From positions 312,501 to 376,500 of the forward strand of contig BSBK01008428.1 of NCBI GenBank assembly GCA_027943335.1: a DNA stretch of 64,000 nucleotides, read 5' to 3'. The stretch comes from Chamaecyparis obtusa (lineage: Eukaryota > Streptophyta > Pinopsida > Cupressales > Cupressaceae). Below, one piece after another: positions 1-12,212 of the stretch (within the stretch, counting starts at the first letter, position 1; each line of letters begins with the position of its first letter). Position numbers and translations under genes: made by a program. The notes under the pieces are model-generated. The model did not search any database. It worked only from the letters and a program-made list of their open reading frames with translations, and was not told where the DNA came from.

Positions 1-2205
1 ATATTATACAACTATACCCCTTACTAACTATTTGAAATATTTTATCATTTAATTTGTATGTGTGATTAATGATGATGGAATGCCTCTAGAGAAGGGATCA
101 GTGCCTTAACCAAGGCATAGAGTCACCTAATAGCATACATCAACCGAAAATTCTAACTCAAACACACCTAAATTTAGGATAAGTGCTTTGCCTATTATCC
201 TTCTCACTCACATATCAGGACATCAAATCCTTATCTAGCCATCAACTCATTGAAACTACCTAAAAGACTTTAATCCTAACTTTGTTAGATACTCAAAGAT
301 ACTCTCAAAATACTCTTTGTTTACCATATGATAACCCACTTTGTGAAATTAACATATATGAGCTCAAGAACAAAATAAGAAGACATACACAAACATGAGA
401 TTGGAATCCAAATGTATTCTCATTAAAATTTGTAGAATCAATACATTATCAAATAATAAAATGCCAAAGAAACAGACCCAAGATCCAGGCTCTCCTTGCT
501 CAATATAATACCATCAACAACAACCCTTAAAAAATATCACTTTTTTCAATATATACCACCACTAGTCATCTTGGAATCCTCAAAATAGGATGCAACAAGC
601 TTCAGATGACTAGGGTTAGGTTTTTAACTACCCAACAGTCAAAAAATTTAAAATAGGGGAAGAAATCTAGGCAACCAGGAGAAAATAGATCTCAGAGTGA
701 TCCTCAATCATGACAATTTTAGTTAGAAGGTACTGAGAACCATGAAAATGCCCAATTTGTCAACTTGTTTGGCCACCTACAACATGCCTCAAGCACAAAA
801 AAAAACATAGTACAGACCCCTGCAAATAATCATGGCCCACCCTAGACCACACTACAACGGCAAACAAATCATCTCTTACCAGCTTCAGTCGCTTCTTCAT
901 TCAATTTTGGTCCTTTTGGTCGTAGGAAACCCTTCACAAATTTGAATTTGAAATCAAATGGTCATTTCCATGGCACTAGCAGCAAATCGGCGGTCCACAT
1001 TTGAATCTCGATCAACTTTATATCACAACCGTTAGATCTCTCTTTTCCACGGTCTTTATGATTTATCACTTTAATATGACCTTAGTCGCATTTGGCGAAC
1101 CAGTGACTGAAATGTAATCGGCCATTCGTGGAATACTTTATACTACCGCTAGATATTTTAATGATTATGTGAATGCTTGTTCGCTAAACTACCCACTTTT
1201 TTAGAACATCGCTATTTAACTGTGTGAATGAGTGGACCTTTGAAAATTTGTCGGGCCACTAAACACTTTATCAAGAGCACCAAAAGACTGAGGAAATTCA
1301 CCAGGCCCGCATGAAGAAGATCGATGGTTGTCTCATCTTTGCATAGACCTCCAAGATTCCTCTAGATAATAAGAAAACCGTCAGATGAAGAATCTTACAC
1401 TGCCCTGACAACCCTCTGACACCGAAAGAGATCAATGACTGTCTTAAGTTTGCATGTGTTAGAAAAAACCCATCAGATTACATGCCGACTATCGATGCTT
1501 TGCAAGTGTTAGAACCCACCAAACCTCAAAAAACCTACCCCCACTGATAGCATATCCAGTCATTACTACGTGGACCAATCAAATACCACCAAATTAGCAC
1601 ACCTGGCATGTGCACTTGCCCCACATTATCCCCTCTGAAAAAGGTAGAATCGACAATCAGCGCATGATCTTAAACCTCTGACAGATCCCATAAGATCATG
1701 TGCCCATCGTTGATTTTCTTTACAATGTCATGACCCTCTGACAAGCTAGAAACTTAGGTCCCACTGACAACTACCACCGAACTAATACATGGACCAATGA
1801 GAAGCCACCATTTATACCTACGTGTCACTTTTGATCTACCTGTTTGAAGTCTCATGTCATAAAGAGAATCAACAGCCTTCTTAAGATTGAATAGCTCTGA
1901 CACATCTCATGAGAGCTTGCACCCACCGTTAGATCAACATGGTGTCAGAGCCAAGCCTAGGAAAGAATGAAGTCAAAACATAGGAAATATTAATCGCTGA
2001 GACTTAGGAAAATAAATCAAGGGGCGCCAACATAAAACCCTAGTCACATGATCGCATGACATGAAAAAGGTTCACGCGATCATGTGACAAAGAGGTTAAC
2101 AATTTAGCACATGCGTTTAAAGGTTTTAAGTGGCCCGAAAAAGTAACTTTAAAATAGACTAGGGGGAAATGCTACAACCATGAAATTTTTTATACGTGCT
2201 AATAG
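1..2205 (-). repeat. 3' LTR of the Tat-like element (partial)
   Basis: Position 1 aligns with 9911 in the other LTR, so about 200 bp lie outside the window. Similarity continues to about 2205, where the shared sequence GTGCTAAYAG ends. Relative to the right copy about 97 bp are missing near 2158. Differences between copies are mostly C/T and G/A transitions. No polypurine tract is visible at the inner edge, so the U3 end was probably deleted. Confidence 0.85.
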
Positions 2206-2427
2206 TGGCTCTATTTGGGGATGTATGACTCCTATAGGCATAACAAGGATCTAGAATCACTAGTTATAGTAGACCATCCACAGGCAAAAACTAGCAGACA
2301 ACAAGGAACAAGTAGGTAGAAAATGCAACTTAGACAAAACAAGATTAGGAACCAGACAAAATTATAAAATTTACAAGGCTATACATATATACACAACCTA
2401 ACTATTGCTCACAGAAGACAGAATACT
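2206..2427. other. Non-coding 3' part of the Tat-like element
   Basis: AT-rich sequence between the LTR and the integrase tail. No ORF or polypurine tract is recognised. The only structure is a short inverted repeat nearby, GAATTGTC at 2450-2457 and GACAATTC at 2465-2472, inside the integrase tail. Confidence 0.5.
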
Positions 2428-3620
2428 TCAAAAGAAGTATTTTTTCAAGAATTGTCCATGAACAGACAATTCTTGAACATTACCATTCAGTTCCTTGACA
2501 ATGTATGAATCCTGACCCTATTTTTCATGAATTTGATATGGCCCTAGCTAGATGGGATCAAACTTACCATGTTTTACTTTATCCTCTAGTCTAGCATTCC
2601 AAATTAACACCAAATCACTAGGCTCAAATCTTCTTTCAACAGTCTTCTTATCATACAAATTCTTAACCTGTAACTGCAACTTGGTATTTCTTGCAACTGA
2701 CTCTCTCCTAATTTCTTCTAGAGCCTGATGAGGTCCTCAATTCTCAACTGCATCTCACCATCTATGTCATCATCATATAATTGCACAAACTTGTACATTT
2801 CCAATAGATTATTCTGAGGCATTCTTGCATGTATTCCATATACTAGGTCAAATGGTGTACAACCAATTGCCCTCTTCACAGTTACCCTATCTGCCCATAC
2901 AACTAATGGCAGTTTTGAATTCCAAGCCTTCTTATTCTTTTCAAGAATCCTCCTTAAGATTTTAATCAAACTCTTATTAGTAGATTCTGCCTGACCATTT
3001 CCTTGTGGATGATAAGATGAGGAATAAGAAATCTGAATTCTTAAACCTTTGCAAAAGTCCTTATATTTAGCAGACTTGAAGCACATGGCATTATCACTTA
3101 CTATTCTCTCAGGGCACCCAAACCTTGTGACAATATTGTTTAACAAGAAATCAGTTACCACCTTACTAGTTGAATTTCTTGTAGGTATAGCCTCTACCCA
3201 CTTTGTAAAGTAATCAGTGGCAACTAAGATCCATGAGTGTCCTCCACTTGACTTGTTTGGTATCTTCCCAATGAAATCAATTCTCCATTGTTGGAAAGGA
3301 GCTTGTACTTCTACTAGTTTTAATGGCATGTTACCTAAAAAATTAAGCTTACCAGAGAACCTTTGACAAGCATCACACCTCCTTACCAACTGTTTTGCAT
3401 CCTTGAAGATTGTGGGCCACCAAAAACCTACTCTCAAGATTTTATGAGTAGTAGTCTTACCCATGTAATGTCCACCACAAACCCCCTCATGCATTTCTTT
3501 TAACAACTTGTTAGCATGATCTTCATCTACACATTTCAAAAGTATGCAATCTAAATTCTTTATATACAATTTACATTTCACAATTACATATTTGATGGCC
3601 TATAATTTTAATTTCCTCCT
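2428..3620 (-). pseudogene. Integrase of the Tat-like element
   Basis: This is the DDE integrase that would insert the cDNA. The open core (3581 down to 2718) has the HHCC zinc motif (HEGVCGGH, then CDACQ). The catalytic triad is intact: Asp in WRIDFIG, Asp in IVSDNAM, Glu in GQAEST, with 35 residues between the second Asp and the Glu (DD35E). A single frameshift near 2722-2740 separates the core from a C-terminal tail ending at the TGA at 2428-2430, with motifs such as YDKKTVERRFE. TAG codons at 3600 and 3621 cut the N-terminal link to RNase H. The catalytic core is intact but not translatable as part of a whole polyprotein. Confidence 0.85.
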
Positions 3621-3639
3621 CTAATTATCATTCATTCTT

Positions 3640-4290
3640 GCTGGACATCTCATATTTCTCAAGTAATAGATGATATCTTGATACCAGATACAATCATCCA
3701 TATCACATGTATAATCAATTTCAAAATGATTTACCTAATTTGCATCAAGATTGGATTGAGCCATCAATTTTTCCAATCCTTATCCTCTAACCGATTTAGT
3801 AATTTGGATATCAATGTTGAATTCTTGGATCCTATTGATCCATCTGCATCTTCTTCCAGACACCTCCTGCTGTGAGAAAATATCCTTCACAGCTACACTT
3901 GGCACAAAAGCAATCACAACTACCCCCATCAAGTAACACCTAAAAGCCTTGACTGCCTTCATAAGTGCATATGCTTGTTTCTCATTTATGTCATACTTCA
4001 ATCAAGCAGCCTAGAAAGATGTATTGAAGAATGCAATAGGCTACTCATAACCTTCCTTATTTTTTTGCAACAACACTGTAGCAATAGTGTGAAAAGATGC
4101 AAAGGAAAAGATGTGCATTGGGACATTATAATCAGGTGCCTTAAGCACTGGTGCATCTTTGATAGCCTGCTTAATATCCTTGAAAGCTTCATCAGGCTCA
4201 CCTTCCCATGTAATAGCAGATCCCTTCTTCAACATCTTAGAAATAGGTCTAGTGACCTTAGCAAAGTTTGTTACAAACCTCCTTAAGAAA
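3640..4290 (-). pseudogene. Degenerate Gypsy RNase H following RT
   Basis: The motif series matches the RNase H normally fused to Gypsy RT: a VLKAPDY-like start, the VLLQKN strand, an NEKQAYALMKAVKAFR helix, and an IFSQQEVSGRRCRWI tail. Two catalytic positions are changed. The Asp expected in the first strand (TDAS in relatives) is replaced in IFSFASF, and the Glu of the EKEAL helix is Gln (EKQAYAL). Stops lie at 3735 (TAG), 3780 (TAA), 4002 (TGA), 4011 (TAG) and 4041 (TAG), all in the polyprotein frame. Loss of catalysis here fits with the second, intact RNase H upstream of RT taking over the function, as known for Tat elements. Confidence 0.7.
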
Positions 4291-5420
4291 TTGACCTAAC
4301 CAAAGAAAGATTGAATTCCTTTAATATTCTTTGGCCTCTGAATTTTATCAATAGCTGCTACTCTCTCAGGGTCAATTCTCACTCCTTGCTTCCCAACTAA
4401 GTGGCCAAGAAACTTACCCTTAGTGACACCAAATGCACATTTCCTTGGGTCTAATGAAATACCATATTCCAAAGCCCTTACAAATATTTTCTCTAAATGA
4501 GTACAGTGGTCTTCTTCCTTTTTGGAATAGGCAGTTAAATCATCTTGATAAATAACAAGGAAATCATCAATAAAATCTGAAAAGGAAACATCCATTGCCC
4601 TCTAAAAAGTAGCACCAGCATTTGTGAGACCAAAAGGCATTCTCACATAAACATACGTCCCCCAAGGTGTTGTGAAAGCTATCTTGAATTGTTTTGATTC
4701 TTTTACAATTACTTGATTGTAACCAGAGAAACCATCCATCATAGACATCAATTCAGATTCAGTTACTCTCTTCAACATAGCTTCCATGTTGGGTAGACAA
4801 TAGTTATCCTTTAATGAGCTGATGTTCAAATTCTTGAAGTCCACACAAAGCCTGATGTCACCATTCTTCTTCCTGACAAGAACTAAATTTGACACCCAAG
4901 AAGAATGCCTTATAGGCTTGATAATTCTAGCATCTCTCAGCTTCATTAACTCTTCTTGCATCTTAGTTGCCAAAGTAGGATTAATAGGCCTTTTTTTTTG
5001 CTAGAAAGGTTTAGCATCTCCCTTCAATGGAATAATATGCTAAAACAAGTCTTCTCTATAAACCTTTAGGTCATCATATGACCATGCACAAACATGTTTG
5101 AATTTTCTTAGTAATTCAATCAGAGATTTTCTCACATTGTGAGACATGTCCCTACCAATGTATACCTTCTTAGGTTCCTCATGTGTTCCAAAATTTATCT
5201 CCTCTAGATCAGCATGATCTTCTATTTTGATATTCTTTTGAACTCTATCCTGGTTATCAAAGACAGTCTCCAAAACAATAAGCCCCTTGGGCACCTTGTT
5301 AGTTCTAAGCTGAATGACCTCATTGCCAAAGACAACCTCCTTTCCTTCTACTGACTCAACCAAGGCTGAACAATCAAATTCCTGACCATGATACTGATCT
5401 TCACAATTCATAAACTTCAA
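4291..5420 (-). pseudogene. Reverse transcriptase of the Tat-like element
   Basis: RT copies the element's RNA into DNA. Visible blocks are DARIIKPIRHSSWVSNLVLVRKK, then DIRLCVDFKNLN, MMDGFSGYNQ with the first catalytic Asp, [13 protein letters not shown], and YQDDLTAYSK with the catalytic Asp pair. The region above about 5040 links the upstream RNase H to RT. In-frame TAG codons at 4296, 4602, 5001 and 5040 break the frame; no frameshift is seen. The TAG at 4602 falls at a position usually held by Gln in the family, directly before the RAMD segment. Confidence 0.88.
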
Positions 5421-5483
5421 GATATCATTATCATCATCAAAAACTTGCCAATTTTCAATATTGTCTGGTACACTAGGCCTAAC

Positions 5484-6130
5484 CTAAATTTCAACTTTAG
5501 AGAGACTAGAAAAAGTAATATCACTGAGATTGATTGCTATATTGGCTAACAAGTCAGCCATCTTATTGTTACTCCTATCCTTCCACTCAATATTGAAGGC
5601 ATCAAAATGTTCAATCAAATCCCAAACTGCATTCCTATATTTTTTTAACCTTTTGTTCTTGGAAGAATATACTGACCTGACTTGGGACACCACCAACTCA
5701 AAATCACCAACAACACTCAAACACTTAATACCATATTTTTGTGCCAACCTCAGTCCTAACAACAAAGCCTCATATTCTTCTATATTGTCGGTACAAAAGA
5801 AATTCAATGTGAAAGAAAACTTGTAGGTGTTTCCATTAGGAGAAATAAGTAAAATACCTGCTCCTACTCCATCCTTGCAATTTGCACCATCAAAGTACAT
5901 TACCCACAAATCACCCTTCACAGAACTAACACTTACCTCAACAGAGATAGGTGACAAAATAGGCTCCTTCTCAAGTATAGGGATCTCTACCCTAAAAGCA
6001 TTAATATCAGTATCCACAAAACATGTAGTTTCATTATCAATACTTCTCTCAATCATGTCGCATACTCTTGGCTCTTGATCAATCTTGACAAACTGATCAT
6101 CAATCTTGAAAGTGGCATAGGAAAAATCAC
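5484..6130 (-). pseudogene. Second (archaeal-type) RNase H, placed before RT
   Basis: An RNase HI-like domain with all four catalytic acidic residues: Asp in VMYFDGA, Glu in IEEYEALLLGL, Asp in VVGDFELVVSQV, and Asp in NNKMADLLA. These motifs are typical of the archaeal-type RNase H that Tat elements acquired. It follows the protease tail in the same frame and lies before RT, separated from it by a TAG at 5484. As I recall the family, the extra RNase H usually sits after the RT-RNase H module, so this placement is unusual or at least a minority arrangement. It would remove RNA from the RNA:DNA hybrid during reverse transcription. Confidence 0.82.
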
Positions 6131-6545
6131 ACTGTAAACTCCCACCCATGGAAGCACTCCACCTTCTAAATAGCAGCATCCCATAATGAGGAGGGATGTC
6201 CACCACCAAAACACTCATTGTTAACTCTTTCTCTGGATATGCTGCCAACCTATATGGCATTGCATTGATAGTCCCAATGACTAGTACCTCCCCCTAATCC
6301 ATTGCACAACATCTCCCTTGAACTGTATCAACTTTAAGACCCAATTTCTCCATAATCTTAAAAGGCATAATAGTTTTAGAGACACCACTATCAATCATGC
6401 AATTTCTTAATTTCATTTCATTCACAAGGACACTTAAAAAGAATGGATCAATGTTTTCAAGGCTAGCATTGACAAAACTGTCCAAATATATAGGAGGAAT
6501 TTGAGATACAATTCCCTGAGTAGCAACACCTTTCAAAGCTTTATC
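6131..6545 (-). pseudogene. Retropepsin-type aspartic protease
   Basis: The polyprotein-cleaving protease. The catalytic motif is CMIDSGVSKTIMP (Asp-Ser-Gly) at about 6395-6425, followed by a flap region and the C-terminal block DIPPHYGMLLFRRW and SLQCDFSYATF that closes plant Gypsy proteases. A single TAG at 6294-6296 splits the two halves in frame. A TAG at 6546 separates it from gag. Confidence 0.8.
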
Positions 6546-9440
6546 CTAAGACCCATTGCATGCAACATCATTATTATGAACATTATCTACCCATGCCATA
6601 GCTTTGTCTTTGTGTTCAGGGATAGACAATACAAATAGCATATTAATAGGAGCAAAGTGCAGAATCTCAATCTGCATAGCCTTAGTATCCTTTTGCTTAT
6701 GTGATACATTAGGTTTATTGACCACCCTCATTTTTTCAATCTTAGCCATTGTGTTAACTGGCTTCTCAATCTCACTAGAAAATCTTTCAACTCCAACTCC
6801 CTTAGGCTCATAATTCTTACCTTTTACATTCTTAAATTTCACCATGTGATCACCTTTTGATTTGTTCTCATTGGGCTCTTTGGAGTTGGTACTCTTTATA
6901 AACATTCTTGCAGCTTTTCCATTTGTATCCCTTGCCACCATGCCTCTAGTTTTCACTTGGGCAATCATTTATGCAGTAATCCTATCCATCTCTTCTCTAG
7001 AAGGTCTTCTTAAATTTACTGCCTCAGAAGAAGAGTTCATGTTACATGTCTTCTTATCAATATCTTCACAATCAGAAAAAACCTCTTGATGAAAAAGGGC
7101 CTAATCGTGCCTCTTCACATATACATCTGCTTCCTCATCAAAATCAGAATCATCTTCATATCCTAGATATGAAGTAGCCATGTTGCATCCAACATCATCT
7201 TCATCTTCTTCTTGATCTATCTCCTCATTGCCACAATCTTGATTTGCAGCCATAGAATGTGCAACCACACAGTGCTCTGTAGAATGAGGGGACTGGCATG
7301 CAACACACCAAGGTATGTCCTCCATGACATTTATTGAATCTTTTTGTAGAGGTTCAAGGAAACCTCTATCATTATTTCCTCTTGCAGCAAGGACAATAGG
7401 CTTTCCATCCTTCCATTGGGTGTTGTAGGGGTAATTCTGCAATCTATTCTGCTTATTGAAATTGTTGCTGAACTAAGGCCTTTCATTGGTAGGAGCACTG
7501 ATGTTCCTATTTGTAGGTGCCTTCAAATCTTTCAATGCATTGAGAACCTTATCCAATTTATCTTCTTCTTGCCTCCTAGTTCCAACACTCCTATCATTTT
7601 CTTTTTTATATTTCTTGTCTCCAAACAACTTTGGATCATCTCTTTTCCCACCAAATTTTCCTGATATCTTCATATTATTCTCAACATTGACAACAATCAT
7701 AAAAGCATCTATGAGAGTTCTTGGTTCCTTCTCCCTCAAAAAATACCCCATCTTTCCATCAAATGCATTGAAGTATGTGGTTAGATAGACATTGTCATCT
7801 AACCGCATAACTTGAAACAACTTATGCATGCCCTTCTGAAATCTCATATTGAATTCAGCTGCAAACTAAATCCTTATGATATTGAATTCATTCAACATGA
7901 AACTAGAATTAGGCCTATCACCATACTACTCTTTAAAACATCTCTCAAAAGAATCCCAAGTATCAATACATTTATCAGGAAGTCTCTTAAACTAATCTCT
8001 AGCATCCTCCATTAGAGATTAAACAAATAATTTCATGACTACATCCTCATGCTCTACCTCATAATCATTAAGCATATCAACAAATAACCTAAGATGCTCC
8101 TCACAATTAATAGCATTATTACCAGAAAACTTAGGTACCTTATCTCTTATATCATTTGGAAAAGCATTTGGGTAGCCTGGTATCCCATCAAAACTAATTT
8201 GCCTATAGCCTTCTAGTTGCATAGGTCTTCTTTGAAATCCTAAAGTAGTGTTCCCACTAGAATTATTATTTTTATCTACATTCCCACCCACTTGCACATT
8301 TGATAGTCTATTAGGATCAACAAATGATTTGGTAGATACATTAGGAATTAGATTACTATTAGTAGCATTTCTAAGTGGAACAGTAGTGTTCATAGATGGC
8401 ATACCTAGTTCAGTAGGAAAAGGGCCATAAACATTAGCTGATGAAGCCTTCAAGAACTAGATCTTTATTCTTTTCTTTGCAATAGAAGCATCAGCTTTAG
8501 CTCTTTCCAACTCTTGAGCAAGAGCTTCATCCTCATTTCTTTTTCTTTCTATATCTGTCTCCCTATTTGATTTAGGTGGTAGGATCCCTAGTATTGTCAC
8601 TAGTTTGCTTATTTGGACACCCACCATCTTCTACTTTCCTTTTTCATTAATAACTACAGTAGGCCTAGTGATCTGATGTCCATTCTTACCCTTAGGCAAA
8701 GGAGCATAAATTTGTACTTGTCTAATCATAGGGCCTTCTTCATCAAACTCATGGTCTTGTAACAAGCGTTCCTTCTCACTTCTTAGAGCTTCAAGATCAC
8801 CAAAAACATCATGCTGCAACACCCTAGGAACAGAAGCAAGCATCTTGTTTCTCTCCTTCATTTCATTAATTTTTCTTAAAAGAGATTGCCTCTCTACTAG
8901 AGCATTTACTTTTTCAGCCTCTCTCTCCTCTTGTACCCTTTTGTATATGGCATCCTACTCTGCCAACTGCAACCTAAGTGCATTTAGGTCATGTGGATCT
9001 ATCATATTGTCTTCAAAGCTTGATGACACTTCCACATCAGTAAGATGTTGATATGGGAAATGCACTTGTTGTGGTCTCATGGGCTCCCTTCTAAAATTAT
9101 CCTCATCAAGGTCTAAATCAATCTCCAAACCCATCTCTCTGGCTTGTTCCTCATGACCTGTAGGTAATGCACCCTTGTCTTGAAATACAGCCTCTCGGGT
9201 ATCATAAAATTTATCCTCAGAGTGACCACTATCTAATCTAGAAACTTTGTCTTGTGAACCTTCCTCACTTGAGGAAACATGTGGTGCTCTACCTCTGGTA
9301 TTTCTTTGTTCTCTTATGGGAGCACTAGTAGACTCACCATTCCTCCTAATCTAACTCTTCTTCTCCTATCTAGGTAATTGTTCCAGAGTGACCTCCAGAT
9401 TGTTTTTGACAAAGGACCTAGTATTCCTCCTTTTGTCCAT
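6546..9440 (-). pseudogene. Gag of the Tat-like element
   Basis: The structural protein that packages RNA. The frame opens at an ATG at 9438-9440. It runs through a charged, probably coiled-coil N-terminal region (8640-9050, rich in E, K, R and L), a capsid region with VPKFSGNNAINCEEHLRLF and an EVEHEDVVMKLFV helix (8019-8200), and a zinc knuckle of CCHC type (WCVACQSPHSTEHC, about 7270-7310). An acidic stretch and a basic spacer lead to the protease. In-frame stops lie at 6969, 7101, 7473, 7866, 7926, 7992, 8019, 8457, 8631, 8955, 9351 and 9366; ten of the twelve are TAG. Confidence 0.82.
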
Positions 9441-9685
9441 GATTTGTAGTCTATAAAACTAGTTCTAACCCTTTTTGAGTCACCACCCACCAAAGTGGAA
9501 AATCTTTAATTGAATACAATAGGAAAACAAGAGTACACTTTGAAAAATTTTATCTCTAGACTCACCACAGCATAGTCACCATTTTGTTGGGGACTCAGAT
9601 GGGAAAATCAATCTGGTCAATAGGATTTTGACTATAACAATATAACCTCAACCAGAGACTCTAATAGATATACTTCTTCATTGTT

Positions 9686-9705
9686 GGTCCCCAATGGAGT
9701 CACCA
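9686..9705 (-). promoter_or_regulatory. Primer binding site of the Tat-like element
   Basis: Read on the minus strand, TGGTGACTCCATTGGGGACC follows the 5' LTR end by 3 nt. It resembles the TGGCGACTC...GGGGA primer site that I recall for Ogre/Tat elements, with a few C-to-T changes. A related sequence near 9578-9602 repeats the motif further inside. Confidence 0.6.
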
Positions 9706-9708
9706 TTT

Positions 9709-12212
9709 TGTTGGGAGTTCCCTTTGATCTTCAACTTGTAGATTTATACTTTGATGGATAACTTTAATATAAATTTGACTCTATCACCACTCCAAAGTCT
9801 ACAAGGAAGAGGGCCAATTAACAAGGATCAACAATGAGATCCTCCTACACTTTGAGCCAAGATGCTCAGGCAGGTGTACCCTTGATTCACTTCTTCAAAG
9901 GAATCACAAAATATTATACAACTATACCCCTTACTAACCGATTGAAAGATTTTATCATTTAATTTGTATGTGTGATTGATGATGATGGACTACCTCTAGA
10001 GAAGGGATCAGTGCCTTAACCAGGGCATAGAGTCACCTACTAGCATACATTAACCAAAAATTCTAACTCAAACACACCTGAATTCAGGATAAGTGCTTTG
10101 CCTATTATCCTTCTCACTCACATATCAGGACATCAAATCCTTATCTAGCCATCAACTCACTGAAACTACCTGAAAGACTTTAATCCTAACTTTGTTAGGA
10201 ACTCAAAGATAATCTCAAAATACTCTTTGTTTACCATATGATAACCCACTTTGTGAAATTAACATATATGAGCTCAAGAACAAAATAAGAAGACATACAC
10301 AAACATGAGATTGGAATCCAAATGTATTCTCATTAAAATTTTCAGAATCAATACATTATCAAACAACAAAATGCCAAAGAAACAAACCCAAAATCCAGGC
10401 TCTCCTTGCTCAGTATAATACCATCAACAACAACCCTTACAAAATATCACTTTTTTCAATATATACCACCACTAGTCATCTTGGAATCCTCAAAATAGGA
10501 TGCAATAAGCTTCGGATGACTAGGGTTAGGGTTTCAACTACCCAACAGTCAAAAAATTTAAAACAGGGGAAGAAATCTAGGCAACCAGGAGAAAACAGAT
10601 CCTGGAGTGATCCTCAATCATGACAATTTTACTGTGAAGGTAACGAGAACCATGAAAATGCCCAATTTGTCAACCTATTCAGCCACCTATAACACACCTT
10701 GAGCACAAAAAAAAACATAACTTATAGACCCCTGCAAACGATCATGGCCCACCTTGGACCACACTACAACAGCAAACAAATCATCTCTTACCAGCTTCAG
10801 TCACTTCTACATTCAATTTTGGTCCTTTTGGTCGCAAGAAACCCTTCACAAATTTGAATTTGAAATCAAATGGTCATTCCCATGGTGCCAATAGCAAATC
10901 GACGGTCTGCATTGAAATCTCGATAAACTATATATCACAACCGTTAGATCTCTCTTTTCGTGGTCTTTATGATTTATCACTTTACTATGACCTCAGTCAC
11001 ATTTGGAAAACCAGTGACTGAAAGGTAATGAGTCATTTACGAAATACTTTATACTACCACCAGATATTTTAGCGATTACGTGAATGCTTGTTCGCTGAAC
11101 TGCTAGCTTTTTTAGAACACCGCTATTTAACTACGCGAATGAGCGAACCTTTGAAAATTTGTTAGGCCACTAATTTATTAGGACCACCAAAGACTAAGGA
11201 AATTCACCAGGCCCGCATCAAGAAGATCGACGGTTGTCTCATCTTTGCATAGACCTCCAAGATTCCTCCAAATCATAAGACAACCATTGGATGAAGAATC
11301 TTACCCTACCCTGATGACCCTCTGACACCGAAAGAGATCGACGACTGTCTTAAGTTCGCATGTGTCAGAAAAACCCCATCAGATTACACACCGACCGTTG
11401 ATGCTCTGCAAGTGTCAGAACCCACTGAACCTCGAAAAACCTAGCCCCACTGATAGCATATCCAACCATTACTATGTGGACTAATCAAATACCACCAAAT
11501 TAGCACACCTAGCATGTGGACCCATTGCACATTATCCCCTCTGAAAAAGGTAGAATCGATGGTCGGTGCATGATCTTAAACCTCTAACAGATCCCATAAG
11601 ATCATACACCCATCATTGATTTTATAACAAAGTCAGGACCCTCTAACAATCCAAAAACTCAGGTCCCACTGACTACTGCCACCGAACTAATACATGGACC
11701 AATGAGAAGCTGCCATTTGTACCTACCTGTCACTTTCAACCCACCTATTTGAAGTGCCGTGTCATAAAGAGAATCAACGACCATCTTAAGATCGCATAGC
11801 TCTAACACATCTCATGAGAACTTGCACCCACCGTTAGATCGAGATGGTGTCAGAGCCGGGCCCAGGAAAGAATGAAGTCAAAACATAGGAAATATTAATA
11901 TTTGAGACTTAGGAAAATAAATCAAGGGGGGCTGACATAAAACCCTAGTCGCATGATCGCATGACGTGAAAAAGGTTCATGCGATCATGTGACAAAGAGG
12001 TTAACAATTTAGCACATGCATTTAAAGGGTTTTAAGTGGCCCAAAAAAGTAACTTTAAAATAGAACAGGGCCAGGGCATTACAAAGGGTTTTTGAACACA
12101 ACGGCTAGATTTTGAAATTTTACCAAGGGTTTAAGGCCAGAGACCTAAAAACAACTACAGAGACCAGGGGGGAAATGCTACAGCCATGCAATTTTTTGCA
12201 TGTGCTAACAGT
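9709..12212 (-). repeat. 5' LTR of the Tat-like element
   Basis: Starts with TG at 9709 beside the primer site. From 9911 it aligns with the left LTR, to about 12212. A minus-strand TATA box at 12475-12482 lies just beyond this homology-supported end, so the true U3 end may lie further right, with the other LTR having lost that part. Confidence 0.8.

Larger units (their letters stand above)
1..12212 (-). mobile_element. Tat-like Ty3/Gypsy LTR retrotransposon, minus strand
   Basis: Direct repeats at 1-2205 and 9911-12212 flank a minus-strand polyprotein in the order gag, protease, archaeal-type RNase H, RT, degenerate RNase H, integrase. The right-hand LTR is the 5' LTR, because the primer site lies beside its inner edge. 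From the gag ATG at about 9440 down to about 2735 every domain is in one frame with no frameshift, but at least 26 stops interrupt it (about 22 TAG, 3 TAA, 1 TGA). Two RNase H domains point to the Tat branch of plant Gypsy elements. It is clearly inactive. The left LTR is cut by the window edge and has lost its outer U3 part and polypurine tract. Confidence 0.88.

Noticed and set aside
2735..9440. Recoded TAG (sense codon) as the reason for many in-frame TAGs
   Set aside because: Plant nuclear genes do not reassign TAG, and TAA and TGA also occur; mutation of a silenced copy is simpler.
1..12212. Endogenous pararetrovirus (caulimovirid) instead of an LTR element
   Set aside because: Integrase, LTRs and a primer site next to the LTR are present; no movement protein was seen.
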